A stretch of DNA of 7,071 nt from positions 1 to 7,071 of the forward strand of contig JAKSKA010000074.1 of the NCBI GenBank assembly GCA_024401915.1. Reading direction: 5' to 3'. This document shows, piece after piece, positions 1 through 6,779 of the stretch; positions within the stretch are counted from its first letter, which is position 1, and every line of letters starts with the position of its first letter. Source of the DNA: Bacteroidales bacterium. GTDB taxonomy: Bacteria > Bacteroidota > Bacteroidia > Bacteroidales > UBA932. The position numbers and the translations under genes are program-made. The notes below the pieces were generated by a model. The model ran no database searches, was not told the DNA's origin, and saw only the letters and a list, made by a program, of their open reading frames with translations.

Positions 1-774
1 ATCACCATCGGCTTCGGCGACTGGGCCGTACGTATGATTCCTTTCGTCGTCATTATGATCCTCCTTGCCTGGGTGCTCCTCTGCGTGCTCTATCCTTTCA
101 AGTCCAAGGAGATAGTCCTCGAGATCAAGAAGGACGACCACAAGAAGACGTATAAGGATTATGTTGCCTGGATCACTTTCGCACTCACCATCCTTCTCTG
201 GATGACCGAGCAGCTCCACGGCGTAAGCTCCAACATCGTCGCCCTCATCCCTCTCGCCGTCTATACGGCTACCGGAGTGTTCACCAAGGAGGACATCAAG
301 GAAATCAACTGGGACGTTCTCTGGTTGGTAGCCGGTGGATTCGCCCTCGGTTACGCGCTTTCCGGAACGGGCCTCGCAAAGGCTATGATCGAGTCCATAC
401 CTTTCGGCTCGATGAACATCGTGGTCGTATTCGTGGTTGCCGGTCTGGTCTGCTACCTGCTTTCCAACTTCATCAGCAACTCCGCTACCGCAGCCCTTCT
501 CATCCCTATTATGATCGCTATGGGCAAGGGTCTCCTCGAGAGCGGTAACGCTGACGCGTTCAACGCCTTCGGCGGTCAGGCGGGTCTTTCCGTGTTCGTC
601 GCCGTATGCGCTTCCGTCGCTATGTGCCTCCCTATCTCCACACCTCCGAATGCCATCGCGGCTTCCACCGGTCTCGTGGAGACGAAGGATATGACGAAGG
701 TCGGCCTCATCGTCGGTATTGTAGGTCTGGTGCTCGGTTTCTTCTGGGTGACCAAGTTCTTCCCTTTTGCCTGA
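1..774 (+). CDS. DASS/SLC13-type sodium:anion symporter, C-terminal part
   Basis: This is the 3' part of an inner-membrane symporter of the divalent anion:Na+ family (DASS/SLC13, Na_sulph_symp). Family members take up dicarboxylates, citrate or sulfate with sodium. The frame is open from base 1, so the gene begins upstream, and 257 residues are visible. The protein is mostly hydrophobic helices separated by one basic loop (about bases 103-150). Two family landmarks are seen. The hairpin motif SNFISNSATAALLIPI corresponds to the second SNT sodium/substrate site, with SNS at bases 475-483. The segment ISTPPNAIA (634-660) precedes the last helices. The last helix ends in KFFPFA, a normal family C-terminus. 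The Thr-to-Ser change in SNT is conservative. The substrate cannot be read from the sequence. The porin gene starts one base after the stop, so the two are probably cotranscribed. The family is secure; substrate specificity is unknown. Confidence 0.9.
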   Translation: MTIGFGDWAVRMIPFVVIMILLAWVLLCVLYPFKSKEIVLEIKKDDHKKTYKDYVAWITFALTILLWMTEQLHGVSSNIVALIPLAVYTATGVFTKEDIKEINWDVLWLVAGGFALGYALSGTGLAKAMIESIPFGSMNIVVVFVVAGLVCYLLSNFISNSATAALLIPIMIAMGKGLLESGNADAFNAFGGQAGLSVFVAVCASVAMCLPISTPPNAIAASTGLVETKDMTKVGLIVGIVGLVLGFFWVTKFFPFA

Positions 775-775
775 T

Positions 776-2089
776 ATGAAAAAAACGATTGCAATAGCAT
801 TGGCACTGGCTGTTTCAGCCGGTGCTTTTGCACAGAAAGAGGCCTCGAAGCCTCTGGATAACCTCAAGTCCAATGTGAAGGTTTACGGCTTTGTCCGTAA
901 CTATTATGCTTTCGATACGCGCGAATGTGTCGCCGGTACCGAGGATTTCTTCAACTACATCCCCAAGGATAACAACTGGTCTGTAGGAGAGGATCTGAAT
1001 GCCATCCCTTCGCTGCGCTATTCGGCCCTCACGTCCCGCATCGGTTTCGACATCTCCGGATACGAGATCGGCGGAATGAAGGTGGGCGGCAAGATCGAGA
1101 CTGACTTCTACTGCGGCGTCAGCGGCGTGACCGGAACCGCCCAGCAACGTCTCCGTCAGGCTTTCCTCACCCTCGCGAAGGGTGATTGGAACCTCAAGGC
1201 CGGCCAGGCCTGGCACCCTCTCGCCTCCGACCTCGCCGATGTCGTGTCACTGAACACCGGTTCGCCCTTCGGCCCCTTCAGCCGTACGCCCCAGGTGCTC
1301 TTCGAGTATTCCGTAGCGAAGCCCCTCAGCTTCTCCATCGGTGCGATATGGCAGCAGCAGTACTGCTCTGCAGGCCCTGACGGCGCATCTGCAAACTACA
1401 TCAAGTACAGCTGCGTCCCGGAAATGTACCTTGCCGCCAATTACAAGCAGGGTGGCCTCCTCGTGCGCGTGGGCGCCGATATGCTCAGTATCAAGCCCCG
1501 CAACTACGGAACCAATGACGCCGGCAAGAAGATCAAGGTCAGCGACAGGCTCACCACCCTCAGCCCCTACATCTATCTCCAGTACAAGGGCAGCAACTAC
1601 GCCCTCAAGGCGAAATCCATCTTTGCGGAATCAGGCGAGCATATGAACCTCAACGGTGGCTACGGCATCAGCGAGAAGCACGCGGACGGCTGCTACTCCT
1701 ACACTCCGACCCGCAACTCGTCCAGCTGGCTCACCTTCATCTACGGCAAGAAGCTTCAGGGTTCCATCTTCCTCGGCTATGTCCGCAACTTCGGCACCAA
1801 GGACCCTCTTTATGAGGACCTCACCGGAGGCTATTCTTCAAGCCTCTATTTCTCGAAGAACAGCTTTGCGAATATGAACCGTATGTGGCGTACCTCGCCT
1901 ACGGTGATCTACAACTTCGGTCCCAAGCTTTTAATGGCTCTCGAACTTGAAATCACCGGCGTGCAGTACGGCGAATTCCACGTCGTCGACGGGAAACAGT
2001 ACGTTCCCGCTTCCAACGGCCTCTGTACTGACAGACTCCACTGGGTCAACAACTATCGTGTCCAGGGGATGATGAAATTCAGCTTCTAG
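776..2089 (+). CDS. Outer-membrane beta-barrel porin, DcaP-like
   Basis: The 437-residue protein starts with a classic Sec signal peptide: MKK, a hydrophobic Ala/Leu stretch, then AFA before Q20, the likely signal peptidase I site. The mature part alternates polar and hydrophobic residues with many aromatic girdle positions, and it ends in MMKFSF. A C-terminal Phe on a beta-strand is the usual signal for Bam-dependent barrel insertion. The segment at residues 126-150 (LRQAFLTL, then AGQAW) resembles the strand pair typical of DcaP-like trimeric porins, which in Acinetobacter pass dicarboxylates. That family assignment is from memory of the pattern and is less certain than the barrel call. ATG at 776 is chosen because it gives the clean signal peptide; an in-frame TTG at 767 would only add three residues. 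The position directly behind a DASS symporter suggests it supplies that transporter's substrate. Six cysteines (51, 113, 197, 213, 306, 417) are spread over the mature protein. Confidence 0.82.
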   Translation: MKKTIAIALALAVSAGAFAQKEASKPLDNLKSNVKVYGFVRNYYAFDTRECVAGTEDFFNYIPKDNNWSVGEDLNAIPSLRYSALTSRIGFDISGYEIGGMKVGGKIETDFYCGVSGVTGTAQQRLRQAFLTLAKGDWNLKAGQAWHPLASDLADVVSLNTGSPFGPFSRTPQVLFEYSVAKPLSFSIGAIWQQQYCSAGPDGASANYIKYSCVPEMYLAANYKQGGLLVRVGADMLSIKPRNYGTNDAGKKIKVSDRLTTLSPYIYLQYKGSNYALKAKSIFAESGEHMNLNGGYGISEKHADGCYSYTPTRNSSSWLTFIYGKKLQGSIFLGYVRNFGTKDPLYEDLTGGYSSSLYFSKNSFANMNRMWRTSPTVIYNFGPKLLMALELEITGVQYGEFHVVDGKQYVPASNGLCTDRLHWVNNYRVQGMMKFSF

Positions 2090-2517
2090 GGATTGCTCCT
2101 GCCGGCGGACTGCCTGTCCAGCCAGCTTTGAAGAATTATTGCGGCGCTGATCTTGTCCACACTGGACTTGTCGCGCCGCTCTTTCTTTTTCATTCCGCCG
2201 TCAATCATTGCACGATGGGCGAGCACGGAGGTGAACCTCTCGTCCTCCAGCGCTATCGGAGTCGCGGGAAAGGCTTTCCCGAGCTGTTTGATGAAGACGT
2301 CCACGTCCGGCGCGGCCTGGGCCGGAGCCCCGTTCAGGTTGAGCGGATAGCCTACCACGAACCTTACAATGGTCTCGGTGGAAGCGTATTTTTTGAGATA
2401 TTCTATTATCTTTGCAGTAGGAACGGTTTCCATAGGCGAGGCAAAGATTCCCAGAGGGTCGCTGACTGCGACTCCGGTCCGGGCTTTGCCGTAATCTATG
2501 CCTATCGTTCTTTCCAT
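2086..2517 (-). CDS. ruvX: RuvX/YqgF RNase H-fold nuclease (putative Holliday junction resolvase / pre-16S rRNA nuclease)
   Basis: This 143-residue cytoplasmic protein has the normal size and motif order of the YqgF family. The first strand GIDYGKARTG carries Asp8, followed by VSDP. The second motif is VVGYPLNLNG (about 54-63). Then comes EDERFTS (91-97) with the acidic pair next to the FTS signature, and finally SVDKISAAIIL with Asp121. Asp8, the Glu of the ERFTS motif and Asp121 are the expected metal-binding acidic residues, so the nuclease looks intact. Family members are linked to 5' maturation of 16S rRNA and, by homology, to Holliday junction processing. The start at 2517 leaves six residues before the first catalytic Asp, as usual. 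The gene is convergent with the porin, sharing CTAG at the stops, and divergent from the M23-like gene across 23 bases. It is likely transcribed alone from the promoter at 2523-2553. Confidence 0.95.
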   Translation of the reverse strand: MERTIGIDYGKARTGVAVSDPLGIFASPMETVPTAKIIEYLKKYASTETIVRFVVGYPLNLNGAPAQAAPDVDVFIKQLGKAFPATPIALEDERFTSVLAHRAMIDGGMKKKERRDKSSVDKISAAIILQSWLDRQSAGRSNP

Positions 2518-2522
2518 AGCCG

Positions 2523-2553
2523 CAAATTTACTTTAAAAGAATGTGGAAACAAA
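2523..2553 (-). promoter_or_regulatory. Bacteroidetes-type promoter for ruvX
   Basis: On the minus strand TTTG (bases 2553-2550) is followed after exactly 19 bases by TAAATTTG (2530-2523). This matches the Bacteroidetes primary-sigma consensus of a -33 TTTG and a -7 TAnnTTTG with a 19-21 base spacer. The last G of the -7 box is only five bases from the ruvX ATG, so the predicted transcript starts within a few bases of the start codon and has almost no leader. The -33 box lies inside the first codons of the divergent M23-like gene. The motif match is seen directly; use in vivo is inferred. Confidence 0.72.
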
Positions 2554-3299
2554 AAAATAAGATATACAAGATACTCAGCTATTCGGCCGTAGCCCTGGTG
2601 ACGTATTTCATCGTCGCCTACACACCGCTGAGATCCACTATCCCGGGATATCCCGACGAGTATTCCAAGCACCTCGCCCTTTCGAATGCGATAAAGATAG
2701 ATTCGCTCGAGAACATCATCGTGCGCTGGGAACTCTATGCGGACAATCTCAGCCGCGTGCTGGCGGGGGAGGAGACGATAGAGCTCAACAGCCTCGTGAA
2801 GGGCAACGTGCCCCGCTATCTGAGCGCCAAGACCCCGGAGGAACTGGCGACCGGTGATTCGCTGCTCCGGGAGACCGTCAGGCGCGAGGAACGTTTCGCA
2901 CTCGGTACCGCTCCGGAGCGCAAGCTCCCTCTCGAAGGCATACACTTCTTCCGGCCGCTGAAAGGCGTCGTGACGGCAGCGTATGAGGCGGGCAAGCATC
3001 CGTATCTGGATATCTCCGCTCCGTCCGGTTCGGCCGTATGCGCCATCCTCGACGGTACCGTGGTGCTGTCCTGCCCTGACGGCGATGACGGGTGGATGGT
3101 GGCTGTCCAGCATCCTGGTGACATCGTGTCGGTGTGCCGCCATTGCTCGCGCTCGCTCAAGGCCCCTGGCGAAAAGGTGCGTGCAGGCGCGTCGATTGCG
3201 CTTTCCGGCGCTCCCGGAAGCGATACGGCAAAGCCGCTCGGCTTCGAAATGTGGTATAAGGGTGAAGCGGTCGATGCCGCGAAATACATTAATTTCTGA
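2541..3299 (+). CDS. Membrane-anchored M23/LytM-domain protein with a degenerate active site
   Basis: The 252-residue protein has a short basic N-terminus (WKQKNKIYK), one membrane segment at about residues 11-30, a heptad-like helical stretch at about 40-75, and a C-terminal M23 peptidase (LytM) domain at about 135-252. M23 enzymes cut peptidoglycan cross-links in the periplasm using a zinc site of the form HxxxD...HxH. The first half is kept: H153 and D157 in HPYLDISAP, followed by GSAVCAILDGTV. H201 in CRHCSRSL sits where the catalytic His of the YxHL motif is expected. The final HxH, normally HLHFE, reads P232-L-G234-F-E, so both histidines are gone. The domain is therefore probably not a hydrolase. 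It may act as a binding or activating LytM factor in the manner of EnvC or NlpD, which is inference. Its stop overlaps the dxr start by one base (TGATG). The start codon follows an A-rich stretch with no strong Shine-Dalgarno sequence, common in this phylum. Confidence 0.85.
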   Translation: MWKQKNKIYKILSYSAVALVTYFIVAYTPLRSTIPGYPDEYSKHLALSNAIKIDSLENIIVRWELYADNLSRVLAGEETIELNSLVKGNVPRYLSAKTPEELATGDSLLRETVRREERFALGTAPERKLPLEGIHFFRPLKGVVTAAYEAGKHPYLDISAPSGSAVCAILDGTVVLSCPDGDDGWMVAVQHPGDIVSVCRHCSRSLKAPGEKVRAGASIALSGAPGSDTAKPLGFEMWYKGEAVDAAKYINF

Positions 3300-4462
3300 T
3301 GGGAAAAAGAAGAATTGCCATTCTTGGCTCGACGGGAAGCATAGGCACGCAGACTCTTGACGTGATACGCCAGCACCGTGATATGTTCGAGGTGGAACTC
3401 ATCTCGGCCAACAACAGCGTACAGCTCCTGGCGGAGCAGGCGCGCGAATTCGATGCCAACAACGTGGTCATCTGCAACGAAGCTCGCTACGACGAGCTGA
3501 ACGCCGCACTTGCCGACTCCGATTCGAAGGTCTGGGCCGGCGTGGACAGCCTCTGCTCCCTGGCTGCGGGCGCCGGTGTCGATATTGTGGTCGGCGCGAT
3601 GGTCGGTTTCAGCGGCCTCCGGCCCACCCTTGCGGCGCTTGAAGCCGGCAAGATAGTGGCACTGGCGAACAAGGAGACGCTGGTTGCCGCCGGTGCGGTC
3701 GTGACGCGTACGATGCGTGAGCACAACGCCGTCATCCTGCCCGTCGATTCGGAGCATTCCGCCATCTTTCAGTGCCTTCTGGCAGCGTCCGGCAACGAGG
3801 TGCAGAAGATCCACCTCACCGCTTCCGGAGGCCCTTTCCGGACCTGGGAGCGCGAGCGTATCGCTGCTGCACGTGCCTGCGATGCCCTGAAGCATCCCAA
3901 CTGGGATATGGGCGCGAAGGTGACCATAGACTCCGCCACGATGATGAACAAAGGCTTCGAGGTGATGGAGGCGAAATGGCTTTTCGACGTGCCCGCTTCC
4001 TCCATCAACGTGGTCGTCCATCCCGAATCCATCATCCACTCGATGGTCGAGTTCATGGACGGTGCGGTGATCGCCCAGCTCGGCTGCCCGGATATGCGTG
4101 AGCCCATAGGTTTCGCGCTCAGCTTCCCGCAGCGCATCAGTGTCGGCAACAAGAAGCTCGACTTCGCCGCCCTCGGCTCGATATCCTTCGCTGCTCCGGA
4201 CCTGGACCGCTTCCCGAACCTGAGACTCGCGTATGAGGCGATTGAGAGGGGAGGGAACGCCCCCTGCGCGCTGAACGCCGCAAATGAGGCCGCCGTGGCC
4301 GCGTATCTGAGGAACGAGATAGGCTTCTACGATATAAGCAACATAAACGCAAAAGTCCTGGCGGGCCTGGATTTTGTAGCAAACCCTTCGCTCGATGATA
4401 TATTCGGGACTAACGATGCGGCCTATGCCGAGGCCGCAGGAATGATAAAGAAACTGATTTGA
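3299..4462 (+). CDS. dxr: 1-deoxy-D-xylulose 5-phosphate reductoisomerase
   Basis: This cytoplasmic enzyme of the MEP pathway converts DXP to 2-C-methyl-D-erythritol 4-phosphate with NADPH, the committed step towards IPP and DMAPP. It has 387 residues, close to the usual 390-400. All key motifs are present: the NADPH-binding GSTGSIG (residues 10-16), LANKETLV (around 122-129), and VDSEHS with metal ligands D150 and E152. TASGGPF follows, then the flexible active-site lid HPNWDMG (199-205). The SATMMNKGFE segment holds N217, K218 and the third metal ligand E221. VVVHPESIIHSMVEF and ALNAANE complete the set. Nothing essential is missing, so it should be active. It starts within the stop of the M23-like gene (TGATG), and its own stop overlaps the rseP TTG start (TTGA). 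Both overlaps indicate translational coupling. The isoprenoid product feeds undecaprenyl phosphate and quinone synthesis. Confidence 0.98.
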   Translation: MGKRRIAILGSTGSIGTQTLDVIRQHRDMFEVELISANNSVQLLAEQAREFDANNVVICNEARYDELNAALADSDSKVWAGVDSLCSLAAGAGVDIVVGAMVGFSGLRPTLAALEAGKIVALANKETLVAAGAVVTRTMREHNAVILPVDSEHSAIFQCLLAASGNEVQKIHLTASGGPFRTWERERIAAARACDALKHPNWDMGAKVTIDSATMMNKGFEVMEAKWLFDVPASSINVVVHPESIIHSMVEFMDGAVIAQLGCPDMREPIGFALSFPQRISVGNKKLDFAALGSISFAAPDLDRFPNLRLAYEAIERGGNAPCALNAANEAAVAAYLRNEIGFYDISNINAKVLAGLDFVANPSLDDIFGTNDAAYAEAAGMIKKLI

Positions 4463-5787
4463 GACTCCTGCAGGTAATATTATCCCTGTCCCTGCTCATC
4501 CTTATACATGAGCTGGGGCATTTTATGTGGTCCAAGGCGTTCCATATCAAGGTCGACAAGTTCTTCCTCTTCTTCGACATCGGCGGCGTGAAGCTTTTTT
4601 CCACCCGTTCGAAGTGGTTCCGCAAGCTTTTCCCTTCGTCGGAGAAATGGGAGACGGAGTACGGCATCGGCTGGCTGCCTCTCGGCGGCTACTGCAAGAT
4701 TGCGGGAATGGTGGACGAATCAATGGATCTGGAGTCCCTGAAGGGGGAACCGGAGGAGTGGGAATTCCGCAGCCATTCCGCTCCGCAGCGCCTTCTGGTG
4801 ATGGCGGGCGGCGTGCTCAACAATTTCATCTTTGCCATTCTCGCCTTCATCTTCATCGTGTTCATCTGGGGCCAGAGTTTCTATTCCGCCGAAGGGCACA
4901 AGATATATGTCAATGAACTTGCGTATGAGATGGGCTTCCGCAGCGGCGACGAGATCCTTTCCTTCGACGGCCGCAAGCCCGGCAATTTCTGGGATCTCCA
5001 GGCCGACCTGGCCCGCAGGGACGTCCGATATGCGCGTGTTCTGCGCGACGGCGACACGCTGGACCTCTATATCGACCGCTCGATGGTCGAGAAGGTGCTC
5101 AATACGCCGGGGATGTTCGACATCGCCGTTCCCTTCGTGATAGATTCGCTGCTTTCCGACGGCCCGAATGCCGGAAGCGCCCTGCAGCGCGGAGACAGGA
5201 TAGTGGCGCTTGACAGCGTTGCCGTGCCCTGGTTCCAGGATGGCAGGAAATACCTTGCGTCCGTGTCCGGGACGACCGTGAACGCCACCGTCGAACGCGA
5301 TACGCTCGTCATCGATATGCCGCTAGCAGTGGATACACTGGGCCGTATCGGCATTATGGCGCGTCTTCCGGAACTCGACAGACGCGAATACAGCTTCCTT
5401 GAGAGCATCCCACAGGGTGCTGCGCTTGCCTGGGAAAACGTGTCCGGCTACTGCCGCGACCTCAAGCTGCTTGCAAGGCCGTCCACGGGCGCATACAAGT
5501 CCGTCGGCAGCTTCATTGCAATAGGGCAGGTGTTCCCGTCCACGTGGGACTGGTACAGGTTCCTCTACCTGATGGCGATGCTGTCCATTATGCTCGCCGT
5601 GATGAACCTGCTGCCGATTCCCGGTCTGGACGGCGGCCATATGCTGTTTACCATTTATGAGATGATCACAGGCCGCAAGCCGTCGGAGCGCTTCCTTGCC
5701 ATCGCGCAGATGATAGGTCTGCTGCTGTTGCTCGCCCTGATGTTCCTGGCGTTCGGAAATGACATTACCAACTATATCATACGCTGA
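4459..5787 (+). CDS. rseP: RseP-type site-2 intramembrane zinc metalloprotease
   Basis: This 442-residue integral inner-membrane M50 protease is close in length to E. coli RseP (450). The first membrane segment carries the zinc motif HELGH (H17, E18, H21). A second segment begins at MAGGVLNNFIFAI (about 115-127). Two PDZ-like domains follow, at about 152-200 (GFRSGDEILSFDG) and 228-290 (ALQRGDRIVALD). The last helices contain NLLPIPGLDGGH, with N383 and the third zinc ligand D391. The site is complete. Such proteases cut membrane-spanning anti-sigma factors after a first cleavage and also degrade signal-peptide remnants; the substrate here is unknown. The only usable start is TTG at 4459: no in-frame ATG or GTG lies between it and an upstream stop at 4411, and the next ATG lies after HELGH. 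It overlaps the dxr stop by four bases and the next gene by one (TGATG). Confidence 0.96.
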   Translation: MRLLQVILSLSLLILIHELGHFMWSKAFHIKVDKFFLFFDIGGVKLFSTRSKWFRKLFPSSEKWETEYGIGWLPLGGYCKIAGMVDESMDLESLKGEPEEWEFRSHSAPQRLLVMAGGVLNNFIFAILAFIFIVFIWGQSFYSAEGHKIYVNELAYEMGFRSGDEILSFDGRKPGNFWDLQADLARRDVRYARVLRDGDTLDLYIDRSMVEKVLNTPGMFDIAVPFVIDSLLSDGPNAGSALQRGDRIVALDSVAVPWFQDGRKYLASVSGTTVNATVERDTLVIDMPLAVDTLGRIGIMARLPELDRREYSFLESIPQGAALAWENVSGYCRDLKLLARPSTGAYKSVGSFIAIGQVFPSTWDWYRFLYLMAMLSIMLAVMNLLPIPGLDGGHMLFTIYEMITGRKPSERFLAIAQMIGLLLLLALMFLAFGNDITNYIIR

Positions 5788-6779
5788 TGAAAAAGTTTAT
5801 CCTAGCCCTGGCTGCGCTTCTGTCGCTGACCGGCTGTAAAAACATCACCAAGACCCTGCTTCCCAACGTAAGCGGGAAGGCCGGGGAGATCATCGTTGTC
5901 ATCGATAAGGACAACTGGGAGGGTGCATTAGGCACCGAAGTGCGCGACCTGCTCGCCTGCGACTGTCCTTTCCTTGTCCAGAGAGAACCCCTGTATTCGC
6001 TTATCAACGTGGCTCCGGGAAGCTTCGCCGACCTCTTCAAGGTCCACAGGAACATCGTCATCTTCAATATCGATCCGTCAGTCGAAAGCGCCGGACTCCT
6101 TTTCAAGCAGGATGTCTGGAGCGCCCCGCAGTGTGTGATCCAGGTCAGCGCCGCCGATTCCGAGAGCGCTGTGGAACTCCTGAAGAACGAAGGACACAAG
6201 ATCGTCGCCGCCGTGGAACAGGCCGAGAGGGACAGGGTCATCGAGAACTCGAAGAAATACGAAGAACGCAGCATAGCCCCCGTGGTGAAGGAGCGTTTCG
6301 GAGGTTCGCTCCGTTTCCCCAACGGCTTCAAGCTGAAGAAGACCACGGATGATTTCGTGTGGATCGCGGACGAGAAGCAATATACGATGGAAGGCATTTT
6401 CGTGTACAAGTATCCCGTAGGGGAGAATCCTTTCGATCTGCAGTCCATCATCTCACATCGCAATGAGATACTCAAGGAGAATGTGCCCGGTATGTTCGAC
6501 AATACCTATATGACCACCGGTGACGTTTTCCCGCCCACCGTCGAATATGTCCACTTCCGCGGACGCGATTTCGCCCAGACCAGGGGCTTCTGGGAGGTGG
6601 CGAACGATTTTATGGGCGGACCGTTCGTGAGCCACAGCTTCTATTCCGCCGATGGCAGCGAAATAATAGTTCTGGACGCCTTCGTATATGCTCCCAAGTA
6701 TGACAAGAGGCAGTATCTGAGACAGGTGGAATCCATACTTTATTCGTGGTATTGGGTGGAAGGCGTTAAGTCATTATAA
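5787..6779 (+). CDS. DUF4837-family lipoprotein of unknown function
   Basis: The 330-residue protein begins with a lipoprotein signal peptide: MKK, a hydrophobic core, then the lipobox LTGC with lipidated Cys17. The residues after Cys17 (KNIT) lack the acidic run associated with surface export in Bacteroides, so periplasmic exposure is more likely; this is inference. The body, from about residue 29, matches my memory of DUF4837, a Bacteroidetes-restricted family. It opens with SGKAGEIIVVIDKDNWEG and later has FKVHRNIVIFNI, RFGGSLRFPNGFKL and a C-terminal YLRQVESILYSW. It contains two cysteines close together (residues 58 and 60) besides the lipobox. No catalytic motif is recognised and no enzymatic role can be assigned. 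It is the last gene of the operon and overlaps rseP by one base (TGATG). That position suggests a link to envelope quality control, but this rests on context only. The long palindrome starts right at its stop codon. Confidence 0.85.
   Translation: MKKFILALAALLSLTGCKNITKTLLPNVSGKAGEIIVVIDKDNWEGALGTEVRDLLACDCPFLVQREPLYSLINVAPGSFADLFKVHRNIVIFNIDPSVESAGLLFKQDVWSAPQCVIQVSAADSESAVELLKNEGHKIVAAVEQAERDRVIENSKKYEERSIAPVVKERFGGSLRFPNGFKLKKTTDDFVWIADEKQYTMEGIFVYKYPVGENPFDLQSIISHRNEILKENVPGMFDNTYMTTGDVFPPTVEYVHFRGRDFAQTRGFWEVANDFMGGPFVSHSFYSADGSEIIVLDAFVYAPKYDKRQYLRQVESILYSWYWVEGVKSL

Noticed and set aside
767..775. TTG at 767 as the porin start
   Set aside because: ATG at 776 gives a standard signal peptide beginning MKK; the TTG would only add MPD in front and overlap the symporter stop.
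2097..2109. TCC-T-GCCGGC-GGA palindrome near the convergent stops as a terminator
   Set aside because: The stem is short, there is no T-tract on either side, and it lies in the ruvX coding sequence.
2407..2414. TATCTTTG on the plus strand inside ruvX as a promoter -7 box for the operon
   Set aside because: No TTTG lies 19-21 bases upstream (the nearest, at 2392-2395, is only 11 bases away), and the bases are explained by ruvX codons. It stays a weak possibility.
2128..2592. A 154-codon plus-strand open frame opposite ruvX
   Set aside because: It is antisense to an intact ruvX with all catalytic motifs, and its product resembles nothing I know.
2502..3143. A 213-codon minus-strand open frame overlapping the ruvX start and the M23-like gene
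   Set aside because: It is antisense to the M23 fold and has no domain resemblance. The ruvX promoter boxes lie inside it and fit ruvX better.
2816..4039. A 407-codon open frame on the minus strand opposite the M23-like gene and dxr
   Set aside because: It lies antisense to two genes with complete family motifs. Its translation is rich in His, Arg and Gly and has no recognisable domain, as expected for a shadow frame in GC-rich DNA.
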